Source: CAZZEX01 sp964653285
GTDB taxonomy: Bacteria; Chloroflexota; Anaerolineae; B4-G1
Assembly (NCBI GenBank): GCA_964653285.1
Contig: CAZZEX010000025.1
Coordinates: 1-53,840, forward strand
DNA: 53,840 nt
Direction: 5' to 3'
Shown: positions 1 through 7,517 of the stretch, one piece after another
How positions within the stretch are numbered: position 1 is the stretch's first letter
How the letters are laid out: the number at the start of each line of letters is the position of its first letter
Notes under the pieces: model-generated
Seen by the model: only the letters and a program-made list of their open reading frames with translations
Databases searched by the model: none
Told to the model about the DNA's origin: nothing
Translations under genes and position numbers: made by a program

Positions 1-70
1 GCAGGAGGCAGGAGGCAGGAAGCAGGAGGCAGGAAGCAGGAGGCAGGAGGCAGGAAGCAGGAAGCGGAGG
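1..70 (+). repeat. Heptamer tandem repeat inside mutS
   Basis: Nine consecutive copies of GCAGGAG or GCAGGAA (1-63) plus a decayed tenth (64-70). The array may extend off the left edge. It is in frame with the mutS tail, and because three heptamers make 21 bases it encodes a repeating seven-residue peptide. It resembles the short tandemly repeated (STRR) heptamers known from cyanobacteria. Confidence 0.95.
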
Positions 71-282
71 AGGCTGGGGGACTGAGGGAACTCCGTGAGG
101 TAAGGGCACCATACCCAGTGGGACAGGCGCAGGAGCGGCTGCTGGTGCCTGTGGACGACGAAGCGGTGTGGGCAGTGGTGCGGGAACTGTTCGGGCTGGA
201 CATCGGCAACCTGACGCCGGTGCAGGCGCTGGTGGTGCTGAATGAGTTGCAGCAGCGGCTGCGGGAGAGGCGGCTGGATTGA
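1..282 (+). CDS. mutS: DNA mismatch repair protein MutS, C-terminal end (partial)
   Basis: Reading frame 1 is open from the window edge to TGA at 280-282. The last 45 or so residues fit the extreme C-terminus of MutS: a helical stretch followed by LTPVQALVVLNELQQRL, the usual LTPxxALxxLxxL ending of bacterial MutS. MutS recognises mismatches and recruits MutL, and a mutL gene lies downstream on the same strand at 4545, which supports the call. The first 70 bases are a heptamer tandem repeat translated in frame as a seven-residue pattern (AGGRKQE) in the normally variable linker before the tail. The ATPase and mismatch-binding domains lie outside the window. Confidence rests on the short tail motif and the context. 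Confidence 0.72.
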   Translation, partial: AGGRRQEAGGRKQEAGGRKQEAEEAGGLRELREVRAPYPVGQAQERLLVPVDDEAVWAVVRELFGLDIGNLTPVQALVVLNELQQRLRERRLD

Positions 283-320
283 CGCTGGACCGCTGGTTCA
301 CGCCGGAGTGACGTCGGCGG

Positions 321-349
321 TTGTCCAATCATCCCAAACGTGTTACAAT
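321..349 (+). promoter_or_regulatory. Sigma70-type promoter for the toxin-antitoxin pair
   Basis: TTGTCC (321-326), 17-bp spacer, TACAAT (344-349), followed by the ribosome binding site AGGAGG at 355-360 and the ATG at 367. Spacing and position fit a housekeeping promoter. Confidence 0.6.
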
Positions 350-366
350 AACTCAGGAGGTACGCG

Positions 367-681
367 ATGTCACAGATTGCTCATCCCCTCCCACGGGAAA
401 CACGGAAGGTCAGCGTTGAGGCGGAACGGGCCTTTCCTTGGCTGCGGTTGCTTCCGGCCGGGGAGCGAAGCCGGTTCTTTGCCGACTTGTTCCTGGCGTT
501 AGGGCAAGCATTGGGCGAGCGCGATTGGAGTGTTGTGGAGAACCTCGTCGCCCGCTGGCAGGCTACAGCCGAGGTGCTGGCTGTCCCGGAACTAGCGCAT
601 GTGCTGAGCGAGCCCATCGGGGCCGGAGAATGGGAAGACTGGGATGACGTCGAAGCGGCCCTTTTTGGTTTGACTGCATAA
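367..681 (+). CDS. Small protein upstream of a RelE/ParE-like toxin, putative antitoxin
   Basis: A 104-residue acidic, mostly helical protein with an ideal ribosome binding site (AGGAGG, 6 bases before ATG) and its own promoter. I do not recognise a named domain. The C-terminal third is rich in Glu, Asp and Trp (GEWEDWDDVEAALFG), as in antitoxin tails that wrap a basic toxin. The next reading frame overlaps its stop codon and encodes a RelE/ParE-like toxin, so antitoxin is the most economical role. This rests on context, size and charge rather than on a family match. It is a real gene judging by its signals and the tight coupling to the next frame. Confidence 0.6.
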   Translation: MSQIAHPLPRETRKVSVEAERAFPWLRLLPAGERSRFFADLFLALGQALGERDWSVVENLVARWQATAEVLAVPELAHVLSEPIGAGEWEDWDDVEAALFGLTA

Positions 682-931
682 GCGGGCTCGAAAGAGGCTG
701 GAGAAACTACCCCCGGCTCAGCGCAGAAAAGCCCGTGAGTTCATCAACACTCATTTGCGCTTTACCCCTCGACAGCCGATCCCAGGCAAGACCAAGCCCC
801 TGGTCGGCCCGCTGACTGGTGTCTACCAGTATGACCTCTCTCGGAGCGATCGAATCTGGTGGCGAGTGGACACGGAGCAACGCATCGTCTATGTGCTCTA
901 CATCGGCCCTCATCCCAAAATGACCGAATAA
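674..931 (+). CDS. RelE/ParE-superfamily toxin-like protein, non-ATG start
   Basis: This frame has no ATG near its beginning. It opens after TGA at 671-673 and can start at CTG 674, overlapping the stop of the preceding gene by 8 bases, which suggests translational coupling. The roughly 85-residue product is basic at the N-terminus (RARKRLEKLPPAQRRKAREF). It ends with a strand pattern typical of RelE/ParE toxins: YQYDLSRSDRIWWRVD, then RIVYVLYIGPHPKMTE, where the IGPH motif near the end is characteristic. Family members are ribosome-dependent mRNA endonucleases or gyrase poisons, and which applies here cannot be told. The start codon is uncertain. Confidence 0.6.
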   Translation: MHKRARKRLEKLPPAQRRKAREFINTHLRFTPRQPIPGKTKPLVGPLTGVYQYDLSRSDRIWWRVDTEQRIVYVLYIGPHPKMTE

Positions 932-961
932 CAGCCCGTACCGCTGTGAGGACGAACGATA

Positions 962-1159
962 ATGGCTCGCCTTTTCCGTGACCACCTGCACAGGCGGCTC
1001 CAGGACCCAGCTTTTGCCCGGGTGTTCAGCGTCGTCTCTTCGGGCTATACGAGCATACGGCAGCGCCAGCAGGTTCTGGTGACGTCACCGCACGGGAGAA
1101 GTCGCCCGAGTTGCTCGCGGGAAGAGGACCGCGGATGGAGAAATATACGATATAGTTGA
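962..1159 (+). pseudogene. Possible antitoxin-like fragment
   Basis: A 65-residue frame begins MARLFRDHLHRRLQDPAFARVF, which resembles the N-terminus of small helix-turn-helix antitoxins (a DPxFA motif following a basic helix). It then turns into a Ser/Arg-rich stretch without domain character. The initial match suggests the start of a gene whose remainder has decayed or been replaced. It follows the toxin gene directly, so it could be a remnant of another toxin-antitoxin unit. It could equally be a chance frame. Nothing else convincing is visible between 932 and 1228 apart from a TTGACA hexamer near 1158. Confidence 0.22.
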
Positions 1160-1228
1160 CAGGGCCATCGTGAATTTCCTTATCCGAGGTAGTCCTTTCA
1201 CAGGCGGTACATCAGGAGGGAGCCGAAA

Positions 1229-3419
1229 ATGTTAGCACGCGCAAAGGCGCTCAGTTTGACTATTGCGACGCTGTTGGTTCTGACTTTGGTGCCCGGTGCA
1301 CCCACCAGCTATGCTTCCCTCGGCTACGCTCGGGACAGGCAGGACAGGCCCACCACCGCCGCGCCGCCAGGGGATGCTGTCAACGGATTGTCGAACGGAT
1401 TGAACGGACACATCCCGGCGTCCAATCCATCCAATCCGTTCAATCCGCTCCCGAAATCCGTTGACAGCACCACCACCCGCGTCTCCGTCGCCTCCGACGG
1501 CAGCCAGGGGAATGCTTGGTCGATCTTAGAGCCCTCCATCTCCGCCGACGGGAGATACGTGGCCTTCTGCTCCTGGGCCAGCAACCTGGTCAGCGGCGAC
1601 ACCAATGATGTGGAGGACGTCTTCGTCCACGACCGGCAGACGGGGCAGACCACGCGCGTCTCCGTCGCCTCCGACGGGGGGCAGGGGAATAACTGGTCCG
1701 GCTATCCCTCCATCTCTGCCGATGGCCGCTACGTGGCCTTCCGCTCCGGTGCCAGCAACCTGGCCGGCGGCGACACCAATGGCGACTGTGACGTCTTCGT
1801 CCACGACCGGCAGACGGGGCAGACCACCCGCGTCTCCGTCGCNNNNNNNNNNNNNNNNNNNNNNNNNNNNNNNNNNNNNNNNNNNNNNNNNNNNNNNNNN
1901 NNNNNNNNNNNNNNNNNNNNNNNNNNNNNNNNNNNNNNNNNNTGACGTCTTCGTCCACGACCGGCAGACGGGGCAGACCACCCGCGTCTCCGTCGCCTCC
2001 GACGGCACCCAGGGGAATAGTGTTTCCTACGGGCCTTCCATCTCCGCCGATGGCCGCTACGTGGCCTTCTACTCCTTGGCCAGCAACCTGGTCAGCGGCG
2101 ACACCAATGACACGATTGACGTCTTCGTCCACGACCGGGGAGGCGGGGGCGATGCGACCTGGACGCTCATGTTATATCTGGATAGTGACAATAACCTGGA
2201 CGTCACATACCCACCCATTTTCAACCGGCTCGAAGCAGCGGCCAACAATCCCAACGTTCAAGTTGTGGCAGTATGGGATCGGTCGGGCACCAATAACTCC
2301 GCCTACTACGAGGTTCAATACGATACTGACCTGACCAGGCTGGCGACCTATACTGCTGACGTGAACTACTGGCCGAAAGGCGAACTGAACATGGGGGACG
2401 CTGCAACAGTGGTAGATTTTGTGAACTGGGCACGCACCAACTACCCGGCTCAGCACTATGCCTTGATTCTGTCCGATCACGGCGGCGGGTTGGGGGGTGC
2501 AATGTGGGATGACACTGATAGTGGCGCCCACCTGACCGTGAGTGAGATCGGGACGGCCCTTGCATCCGTCACCCTCACCGGCACCAACAAGATTGACGTG
2601 CTATACATGGATGCCTGCCTGATGGCTATGATCGAAGATGCGTATCAGGTGCGCGACTACGTTGACTACTACGTTGCAAGTGAGAATCTCCAATGGTCGT
2701 ACACTACTGCATACTCCCGTTACATTTCAGAGACTACCGGTACTACAACCCCGGCTCAACTTGCGACGTTGTTTTCTACAGGCTACCACGATGAAAAGAA
2801 GAGCGGTTCTCGGGATTACACGATATCTGCAACCGATATCTCAAGGCTGGATGACGTAGTTGCGGCAGTAAATTCCCTTGCTGCGCTCCTGAATAGCCAG
2901 ATGGAAACACATTCGGGCACATTAACAACGATCGGCAGAGATGTGCAACGATTTGATAGCAATGGCGATTTGGAAATTGACTTGAACGACGAGTATGTTG
3001 ATCTACGCCATTTTGCAGAGTTGGTGAGAGCGAACATTTCTGACAGTAGCATCCAATCGGCAGCACAGGCCGTGATAGATACTATTGATGCTTACGTCAT
3101 AGATGAACATCACCAAACCAGGACAGGCACGGCAGTTCCTAACAGCCATGGTGTCTCCATATTCTTCCCCAGGGAGGGTTTCAGGCGAAGTTTCTACACA
3201 GGGCTCAATCTTGACTTCGCAGCCGGCACTGCCTGGGGTTCCCAACAGTCGGGTTCTGTTATGGCACCACAGGAAAATGTTGCATGGGGTCCTATGTTGG
3301 TTGAATACGTAGAACAGACCAATCCAGGCGCTCCCGATGATCCCAACCCACCGCCGTTAGTGCCACGGCAACAGGAATTCCAAAGCATCTACCTGCCTTT
3401 GGTGTTGCGGAACCACTGA
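1229..3419 (+). CDS. Secreted clostripain-family (C11) cysteine protease with beta-propeller-like repeats, interrupted by a sequencing gap
   Basis: The product starts with a signal peptide (basic MLARAKALS, then a hydrophobic core ending near APTSYA). It continues with tandem repeats of about 50 residues (TTRVSVASDG, SISADGRYVAF, ASNLVSGDTN, DVFVHDRQTG) of the TolB/WD40-like type. The C-terminal part (2150-3330) is a clostripain-type protease: LMLYLDSDNNL at its start, the catalytic His in ILSDHGGG and the catalytic Cys in YMDACLMAM. It ends in IYLPLVLRNH, a C-terminal motif I associate with exported Chloroflexota proteins. The frame differs on the two sides of 100 N at 1843-1942, but the same repeat continues, so this is one gene with a gap of unknown true length. 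Ribosome binding site AGGAGGGAG precedes ATG 1229. The likely role is extracellular proteolysis. Confidence 0.85.
1379..1465. repeat. Palindromic repeat translated inside the protease gene
   Basis: The outer arms GTCAACGGATT (1379-1389) and AATCCGTTGAC (1455-1465) are perfect inverted repeats. Inner arms of 13 bases (1396-1408 and 1435-1447, CGGATTGAACGGA and its complement) nest within them. The element encodes the Asn/Pro-rich linker between the signal peptide and the propeller repeats, so it is tolerated in frame. Confidence 0.75.
1843..1942. other. Assembly gap (100 N)
   Basis: Exactly 100 undetermined bases, the usual placeholder for a scaffold join of unknown length. It falls within near-identical tandem coding repeats, which explains why assembly failed here. 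The number of propeller repeats in the protease gene is therefore unknown. Confidence 0.98.
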
Positions 3420-3452
3420 GGTGGGCGTAACGACGCCTTCGCTGACAGACAA

Positions 3453-3516
3453 GCACACTGCCCCGCATCCTTCGCCCACCGTCACGGGTCAACGTGAAGA
3501 AAGCGGGGCAGTGTGC
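3453..3516. repeat. 14-bp inverted repeat downstream of the protease gene
   Basis: GCACACTGCCCCGC (3453-3466) and its exact complement (3503-3516) are separated by 36 bases. The position just after the protease stop could suggest a transcription-termination hairpin, but the loop is long and no T-run follows. Confidence 0.5.
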
Positions 3517-3535
3517 ATTTGCCCTAACGCCGCTC

Positions 3536-3839
3536 TTAGATGGTCTCCCCGTAGAGTGTTGCTGGCTCACCGGGGTCACCTGTGCCGCCCCGCTCCCGCT
3601 GGATCGCCAGATCCAGCGGCTTGGTGACGGGAACTGACGATCCCTTTAGAGCAAGGCGGGGAACAACACTCAAGAGGGAGACTGTCCGCCCTTAGCAGGT
3701 AGAACAACTCCACCCGGGGGAAGAGGCCGAAGAGCGCCATCAACAGCTTCGCGTCCCCTCCCCCCAGGAGCCTGCCCTGAACCTTGCCTCCTCTGCACAG
3801 GCGTGGTACAATCACTTTTGAGAAGACGTCCTGTGCCAA
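3536..3839 (-). pseudogene. Frameshifted, truncated prepilin-peptidase-like remnant
   Basis: Two minus-strand frames carry consecutive parts of one protein. The upstream part contains GGGDAKLLMALFGLFP, matching the conserved GxGDxKLL motif of A24 prepilin peptidases (second catalytic Asp) and the following membrane segment. That frame then degenerates near 3695. A neighbouring frame continues with TVSLLSVVPRLALKG and ends ATLYGETI before TAA at 3536-3538. One frameshift would join them. The N-terminal half with the first catalytic Asp is missing. The stretch is therefore a decayed fragment of an inner-membrane signal peptidase for type IV pilin-like proteins. The motif match is short, so the family call is moderate. 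Confidence 0.45.
3784..3812 (+). promoter_or_regulatory. Sigma70-type promoter upstream of the TumA/TumE-like pair
   Basis: TTGCCT (3784-3789), 17-bp spacer, TACAAT (3807-3812), 75 bases before the ATG at 3888. It overlaps the 5' part of the antisense prepilin-peptidase remnant. Confidence 0.5.
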
Positions 3840-3887
3840 GGCAGCCTTTCGTCAGCAAGTTCATATCCGTCTCAGGGGTTAGAGATT

Positions 3888-4202
3888 ATGGTCACCTTAC
3901 CTGCGGCAGCATTGCAAACTTTCCCATCTAACGTCGAGGAGAGTACTCTCTTGAGGCTCCTGGAAGAGGCCCGGGCCAGGGAAACTCTACTTAGGCAGGC
4001 CGTCCGGCGTCTGGAGCAAAAGTATCGGTGCTCCCTCGAAGAATTGGAGGCACGCCTGGCGCGGGGGGAGGGAGGGGAACACCCGGATTGGGAGGATTCC
4101 ATCGAGTGGCGGAACGGCGTTGAGATGCTGCGACACACACAGCTTCTTCGGAGCCTCCTGGAATGGCTGGTCAACTCGCTCGAGCCGTCGCCCGCTTTGT
4201 AG
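3888..4202 (+). CDS. TumA-like antitoxin (putative)
   Basis: A 104-residue, charged, almost entirely helical protein. Two long helices (residues about 18-55: ESTLLRLLEEARARETLL and LEQKYRCSLEELEARLARGE) are followed by a conserved-looking HPDWEDSIEWRNGVEMLRHT stretch. The next gene, overlapping its 3' end by 40 bases, is a recognisable TumE-type toxin, and proteins of this size and helical character are the usual partner. The antitoxin role is inferred from this pairing. The promoter lies at 3784-3812. Confidence 0.65.
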   Translation: MVTLPAAALQTFPSNVEESTLLRLLEEARARETLLRQAVRRLEQKYRCSLEELEARLARGEGGEHPDWEDSIEWRNGVEMLRHTQLLRSLLEWLVNSLEPSPAL

Positions 4203-4510
4203 CCCTCTGCCCCCACGTGAAGGCCGTCCATGACCTGGCGACCAAGCAAAGGGTTGACCTGAGTGGTGGCTATGTGCTGGATGTCTACCTCAACGAGATG
4301 TTGGGCAAGTACGGCTATACCCTCGTGCGAGAGGACGAGCGCATCATCGGTTGGGACAACGCCCCTCACCATCCTGACCTGGCAGGTTTCCCCCACCACG
4401 TCCACTGGGAGGATGGCACAGTGGCCCCCTCACCTCTGACAGGCGACCCGGAACGGGACGTGGAATACGTGGCGGCCGAGGTGAACGCATACTTGGCCGC
4501 TCACCTATGA
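4163..4510 (+). CDS. TumE-family toxin (DUF6516-like)
   Basis: A roughly 110-residue protein with the hallmark of the TumE/DUF6516 family: a strand-rich segment (YVLDVYLNEMLGKYGYTLV) followed by IIGWDNAPHHPDL and FPHHVHWEDG, the double His-rich motif that defines the family. TumE proteins are toxins paired with an upstream helical antitoxin, exactly the arrangement seen here. The first ATG (4163) overlaps the antitoxin gene by 40 bases. A GTG at 4218 is an alternative start nearer the conserved region, so the start is uncertain. The mutL gene follows 34 bases later but is probably expressed independently. Confidence 0.7.
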   Translation: MAGQLARAVARFVALCPHVKAVHDLATKQRVDLSGGYVLDVYLNEMLGKYGYTLVREDERIIGWDNAPHHPDLAGFPHHVHWEDGTVAPSPLTGDPERDVEYVAAEVNAYLAAHL

Positions 4511-4544
4511 GGCACCCCTTCCTTAGAACATCCCGGCGCCGAAG

Positions 4545-6401
4545 ATGACTACTCAGCCCACCATCCACATCCTCCCCCCCGAGGTCGCCGAGCGCATCGC
4601 CGCTGGCGAGGTGGTCGAGCGGCCCGGTTCGGTGGTCAAGGAACTGATCGAGAACAGCCTGGACGCCGGAGCCACGGCCGTCAGCGTGGAGATCCGCGAC
4701 GGCGGCCTCTCGCTCATCCGCGTCTCCGACGACGGCTGCGGGATGTCCCGCGCCGACGCGCCCCGTGCTCTGGAGCGGTTCGCCACCAGCAAGATCCGCA
4801 CGCTGGATGACCTGGAGGGTATCAGCACGCTGGGCTTCCGCGGTGAGGCCCTCTCCTCCATCGCCGCCGTCGCCCGGCTGGAGATCCTCACCCGCACCCG
4901 GGATGAACTGGAGGGCACCCGCGTGCGGGCCGCCCCCCCTCTGTCCCCCCCACCGGGGGGGAGGGAAGAGGGAGTTTCTCCTCCACCGGGGGGGAGGGAA
5001 GAGGGAGTTTCCCCCCCACCGGGGGGGAGGGAAGGGGGGGCTTCCCCGCTCGCGGGAGGGAGGAACGGGGAGCCGGCCGCCAGCCCCGTCGGCACCAGCG
5101 TCACCGTGCGCGACCTCTTCTACAACACCCCCGCCCGCCGCAAGTTCCTCAAATCCCCGATGCGGGAGGGGGAACTGGTGCGCCAGACGGTGGTCCGCTA
5201 CTCGCTGGCCTGCCCCGCCGTCGCCTTCCGCCTGGTCGTCAACGGGCGGGAGACCTACGTGGCGCCGCCGGCCACTCCCCTGGAGCGGATCGGCATCGCG
5301 CTAGGGCGGGAGGTGGCCGCCGAGATGGTGGAGGTGGCATGGGAGGCGGCCGACCTGCGCATCCGGGGCTACGTCAGCCGGCCCACCATCGGGCGGCGGG
5401 ACCGGCGAGGACAGTCCTTCTTCGTCAACGGACGGCCCGTTCGCTCGGGTCTCCTGGCGGTGATGCTGGAGCGGCCTTACGCCGGGCGGCTGCCACCGGA
5501 GCGCCGTCCCCTGGCGGTGCTCCACATCCGGCTGGATCCCCGCCTGGTGGACGTCAACGTTCATCCACGCAAGGCGGAGGTGCGGCTGAGCCAGGAGCGG
5601 TCGGTCTACGGGGCGGTGACCCGGGCGGTGGGGGCGGCGCTGATTCCCTACCCCCGCCAGGAAGGGCCTTTCCCCGCGCTGGACTGGCCCTTCGCCGGGG
5701 TGGCAGTCGAGCCGGGTGCGGTGCAGGAGGGCCGGGCCGAGTACGTCGCCGGGGGGTTGGAGCCGCTGGGACAACTTCAGAATGCCTATATCGTGGCCCG
5801 CAGCCGGGAGGGGCTGGTCGTCGTGGACCAGCACGCCGCTCACGAGCAGGTGCTCTTCGAGCGGCTACTGGGTGGGGAGGGCAGCCGGCCGCTGAGCCCG
5901 CCAGTGCGGATCGAACTGACCGCCCGCGAGGCGGAGTTGCTAGAGCCCTATCTGAGAGCGCTGGCCGACCTGGGGATGGAGGTGGAGCCTTTCGGGGGGC
6001 ACGCCTTCCTGGTGCGGAGTCTACCGGCCTCGCTGGCAGAGGAAGGCCCCTCTCTCCTCTCCCGCGCTCCCTCCCCCAAAGTTGGGGGAGGGTCGGGGTG
6101 GGGGCTGGAGAGGAGAGGGGGGTTGGGGGGTGAGGTGAGGGCACGGGTGCTGCTGGACGCGCTGCTGGAGGAGTTGCCGGGCTGCCGGAGGCTGACCCCC
6201 GAGGCGGTGCGGGAGCGGCTGGCGACCAAGGCCGCGTGCACGGCGGCGATCAAGGCAGGCGATCTCCTGACAACCGAGCAGATGCGGGCACTCCTGGACG
6301 ACCTGGCGGCCGCCTGGTCGCCCGCCACCTGTCCCCACGGCCGCCCTGCCTTCATACTATTGACCATCGAGGAACTGGAGCGGCGGTTTATGCGGCGATA
6401 G
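4545..6401 (+). CDS. mutL: DNA mismatch repair protein MutL (endonuclease type) carrying in-frame repeat insertions
   Basis: The N-terminal GHKL ATPase region is intact: IAAGEVVERPGSVVKELIEN, DDGCGM, FATSKI, TLGFRGEALSSI, then YNTPARRKFLKS. The C-terminal region has the endonuclease signature DQHA-x2-E-x4-E (DQHAAHEQVLFE) and the CPHGRP motif, so this MutL should nick DNA itself, as in organisms lacking MutH. Two low-complexity insertions disturb the usual spacing. Residues about 135-177 contain three 11-residue copies of PPPGGREEGVS, and residues about 501-532 are Gly/Arg-rich. Both are translations of GC-rich palindromic repeats and fall where MutL normally has loops. The protein is otherwise full length, and MutS lies upstream at 1-282. 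Confidence 0.97.
   Translation: MTTQPTIHILPPEVAERIAAGEVVERPGSVVKELIENSLDAGATAVSVEIRDGGLSLIRVSDDGCGMSRADAPRALERFATSKIRTLDDLEGISTLGFRGEALSSIAAVARLEILTRTRDELEGTRVRAAPPLSPPPGGREEGVSPPPGGREEGVSPPPGGREGGASPLAGGRNGEPAASPVGTSVTVRDLFYNTPARRKFLKSPMREGELVRQTVVRYSLACPAVAFRLVVNGRETYVAPPATPLERIGIALGREVAAEMVEVAWEAADLRIRGYVSRPTIGRRDRRGQSFFVNGRPVRSGLLAVMLERPYAGRLPPERRPLAVLHIRLDPRLVDVNVHPRKAEVRLSQERSVYGAVTRAVGAALIPYPRQEGPFPALDWPFAGVAVEPGAVQEGRAEYVAGGLEPLGQLQNAYIVARSREGLVVVDQHAAHEQVLFERLLGGEGSRPLSPPVRIELTAREAELLEPYLRALADLGMEVEPFGGHAFLVRSLPASLAEEGPSLLSRAPSPKVGGGSGWGLERRGGLGGEVRARVLLDALLEELPGCRRLTPEAVRERLATKAACTAAIKAGDLLTTEQMRALLDDLAAAWSPATCPHGRPAFILLTIEELERRFMRR
4947..5075 (+). repeat. 33-bp tandem repeat within mutL
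   Basis: Three copies of a 33-bp unit (4947-4979, 4980-5012, 5013-5045) encode PPPGGREEGVS-type peptides, followed by a diverged copy to 5075. Each unit contains a C-run and G-run that can pair into a hairpin. The 33-bp length keeps the frame. It lies before the YNTPARR motif of the ATPase domain. Confidence 0.95.
6045..6140 (+). repeat. GC-rich palindromic repeat inserted in frame in the mutL 3' region
   Basis: A C-rich half (CTCCCTCCCCCAAAG) is followed by a G-rich half (TTGGGGGAGGGTCGG, then several G-runs). Together they form a strong hairpin and encode a Ser/Gly/Arg-rich stretch between conserved MutL C-terminal segments. The composition matches other inserts in this window. Confidence 0.8.
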
Positions 6402-6474
6402 CCCGGGGACAGAAACCTGGTCGGAGTTCTGATCCTCCCGGCCAAACCCCTCCTTGTCACCGAGGGGAAAACGG

Positions 6475-6552
6475 TATCTTTTCAATAAACCGGGGTAGGG
6501 GCAGGTCTTGTACCTGCCCAAGAGGGCGACCACGAGGGTTCGCCCCTACATA
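6475..6552 (+). repeat. 78-bp inverted repeat, left arm
   Basis: Identical over 78 bases to the reverse complement of 9293-9370. Internally it has GTAGGGGC/GCCCCTAC ends, so it is itself a small palindromic element of the kind scattered in many bacterial genomes. The two arms bound a four-gene block. A perfect match implies a recent origin or ongoing gene conversion. Confidence 0.97.
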
Positions 6553-6580
6553 TTGAGATGATACGGAAAACGGATATAAT
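6553..6580 (+). promoter_or_regulatory. Promoter for the lipid-type gene block
   Basis: TTGAGA (6553-6558), 16-bp spacer, TATAAT (6575-6580), immediately inside the left 78-bp inverted repeat and 30 bases before the ATG at 6610. Confidence 0.6.
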
Positions 6581-6609
6581 CGCAATATCTTCAAAAAAAG
6601 AGGAAACCC

Positions 6610-7458
6610 ATGGACTTTCATAACCAACACGCCATCATCACCGGTGGCTCCAGCGGCATCGGGCGGGCCACGGCCCGCCTGCTGACCCGGCGCGGAGCCC
6701 ACGTATCCATCATCGCCCGCCGCCAGGAGTTGCTAGACGAGACACTGGCGGAACTGGAACCCCTGCGAGAGAATCCGGCCCAGCGGTTCCGGGCCTACTC
6801 CGCCGACGTGACGGACTGGGAGCAGGCACAGGAGGCCATCGCCAGCCTCACGGCCGACGGCCACCCGCCCGACGTCCTGGTCAACGCTGCTGGTTTCGCC
6901 CACCCGGGCTATTTCGAGGAGTTGCCCCTGGAGATTTTCCGCAACACTATGGATGTGGACTTCTTCGGCACGCTGCACCCCATCAAGGCTGCCCTGCCAA
7001 TGATGATGGAGCGACGCCGCGGCCACATTGTCAACTTCTCATCGGGGGCCGGGTTCCTGGGAGTGTTCGGCTACACTGCCTACAGCGCAGCCAAGTTCGC
7101 TGTGCGGGGCTTCTCAGATGTACTGCGCCAGGAAATGAAGCCCTACTCCATTCACGTCTCCGTCATCTTCCCCCCCGACACCGACACGCCGCAACTTCAC
7201 TACGAGAATCAGTTCAAGCCTCTGGAAACTCGCCGCATCGCCGGGGCGGCCAAGGCGCTGACGGCCGATCAGGTCGCCCAGGCCCTGGTGCGCGGCATCG
7301 AGCGGCGGCAGGTATACATCTTGCCCAGCCTGGACATGCGGCTTTACTTCCTACTCGCCAACGGCTTCAGCGGTCTCACTCGCTGGATTCCTGACCGGAT
7401 TGTTGCCAAGGTACGTCGGGAGCAGGAGGCAAAAAGAACAGTGAACAATGAACAATGA
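6610..7458 (+). CDS. Short-chain dehydrogenase resembling 3-ketodihydrosphingosine reductase
   Basis: A 282-residue classical SDR. It has the NAD(P)-binding TGGSSGIG at residues 12-19, NAAG, the catalytic Ser in NFSSGAG, and YTAYSAAK with the catalytic Tyr and Lys. After the core it has FPPDTDTPQL, then ENQFKPLETRRI. This PPDTDTP and KPLET pattern is that of eukaryotic 3-ketodihydrosphingosine reductase (KDSR), which reduces 3-ketosphinganine with NADPH. A hydrophobic segment near residues 236-252 could associate with the membrane. The last residues (TVNNEQ) and the stop are encoded by a heptamer repeat. SCP2 and a second SDR follow, supporting a lipid role. The exact substrate is not proven, and no serine palmitoyltransferase is present in the window. 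Confidence 0.8.
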   Translation: MDFHNQHAIITGGSSGIGRATARLLTRRGAHVSIIARRQELLDETLAELEPLRENPAQRFRAYSADVTDWEQAQEAIASLTADGHPPDVLVNAAGFAHPGYFEELPLEIFRNTMDVDFFGTLHPIKAALPMMMERRRGHIVNFSSGAGFLGVFGYTAYSAAKFAVRGFSDVLRQEMKPYSIHVSVIFPPDTDTPQLHYENQFKPLETRRIAGAAKALTADQVAQALVRGIERRQVYILPSLDMRLYFLLANGFSGLTRWIPDRIVAKVRREQEAKRTVNNEQ

Positions 7459-7502
7459 ACCAATGAATCAATGAATCAATGAAACAATGAACAATGAACA
7501 AG
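7442..7502 (+). repeat. Heptamer/octamer tandem repeat at an operon junction
   Basis: Eight or so copies of GAACAAT with one-base variants (GAACCAAT, GAATCAAT). It begins within the 3' end of the first SDR gene, supplies its stop codon and fills the spacer up to the ribosome binding site of the SCP2 gene. Related AACAATGA repeats occur at other gene junctions in this window. Confidence 0.9.
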
Positions 7503-7517
7503 TAGGGAGGGTATCAG

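Noticed and set aside
1..70. CRISPR-like direct repeats
   Set aside because: The units are seven bases long with no spacers, so this is a tandem repeat inside a coding region. No other region shows repeat-spacer periodicity.
1526..2132. Minus-strand frames running through the N gap
   Set aside because: They exist only because the undetermined bases cannot contain stops; the + strand protease gene explains the region.
3453..3516. Intrinsic terminator for the protease gene
   Set aside because: The stem is perfect, but the loop is 36 bases and no T-run follows, so it is listed only as an inverted repeat.
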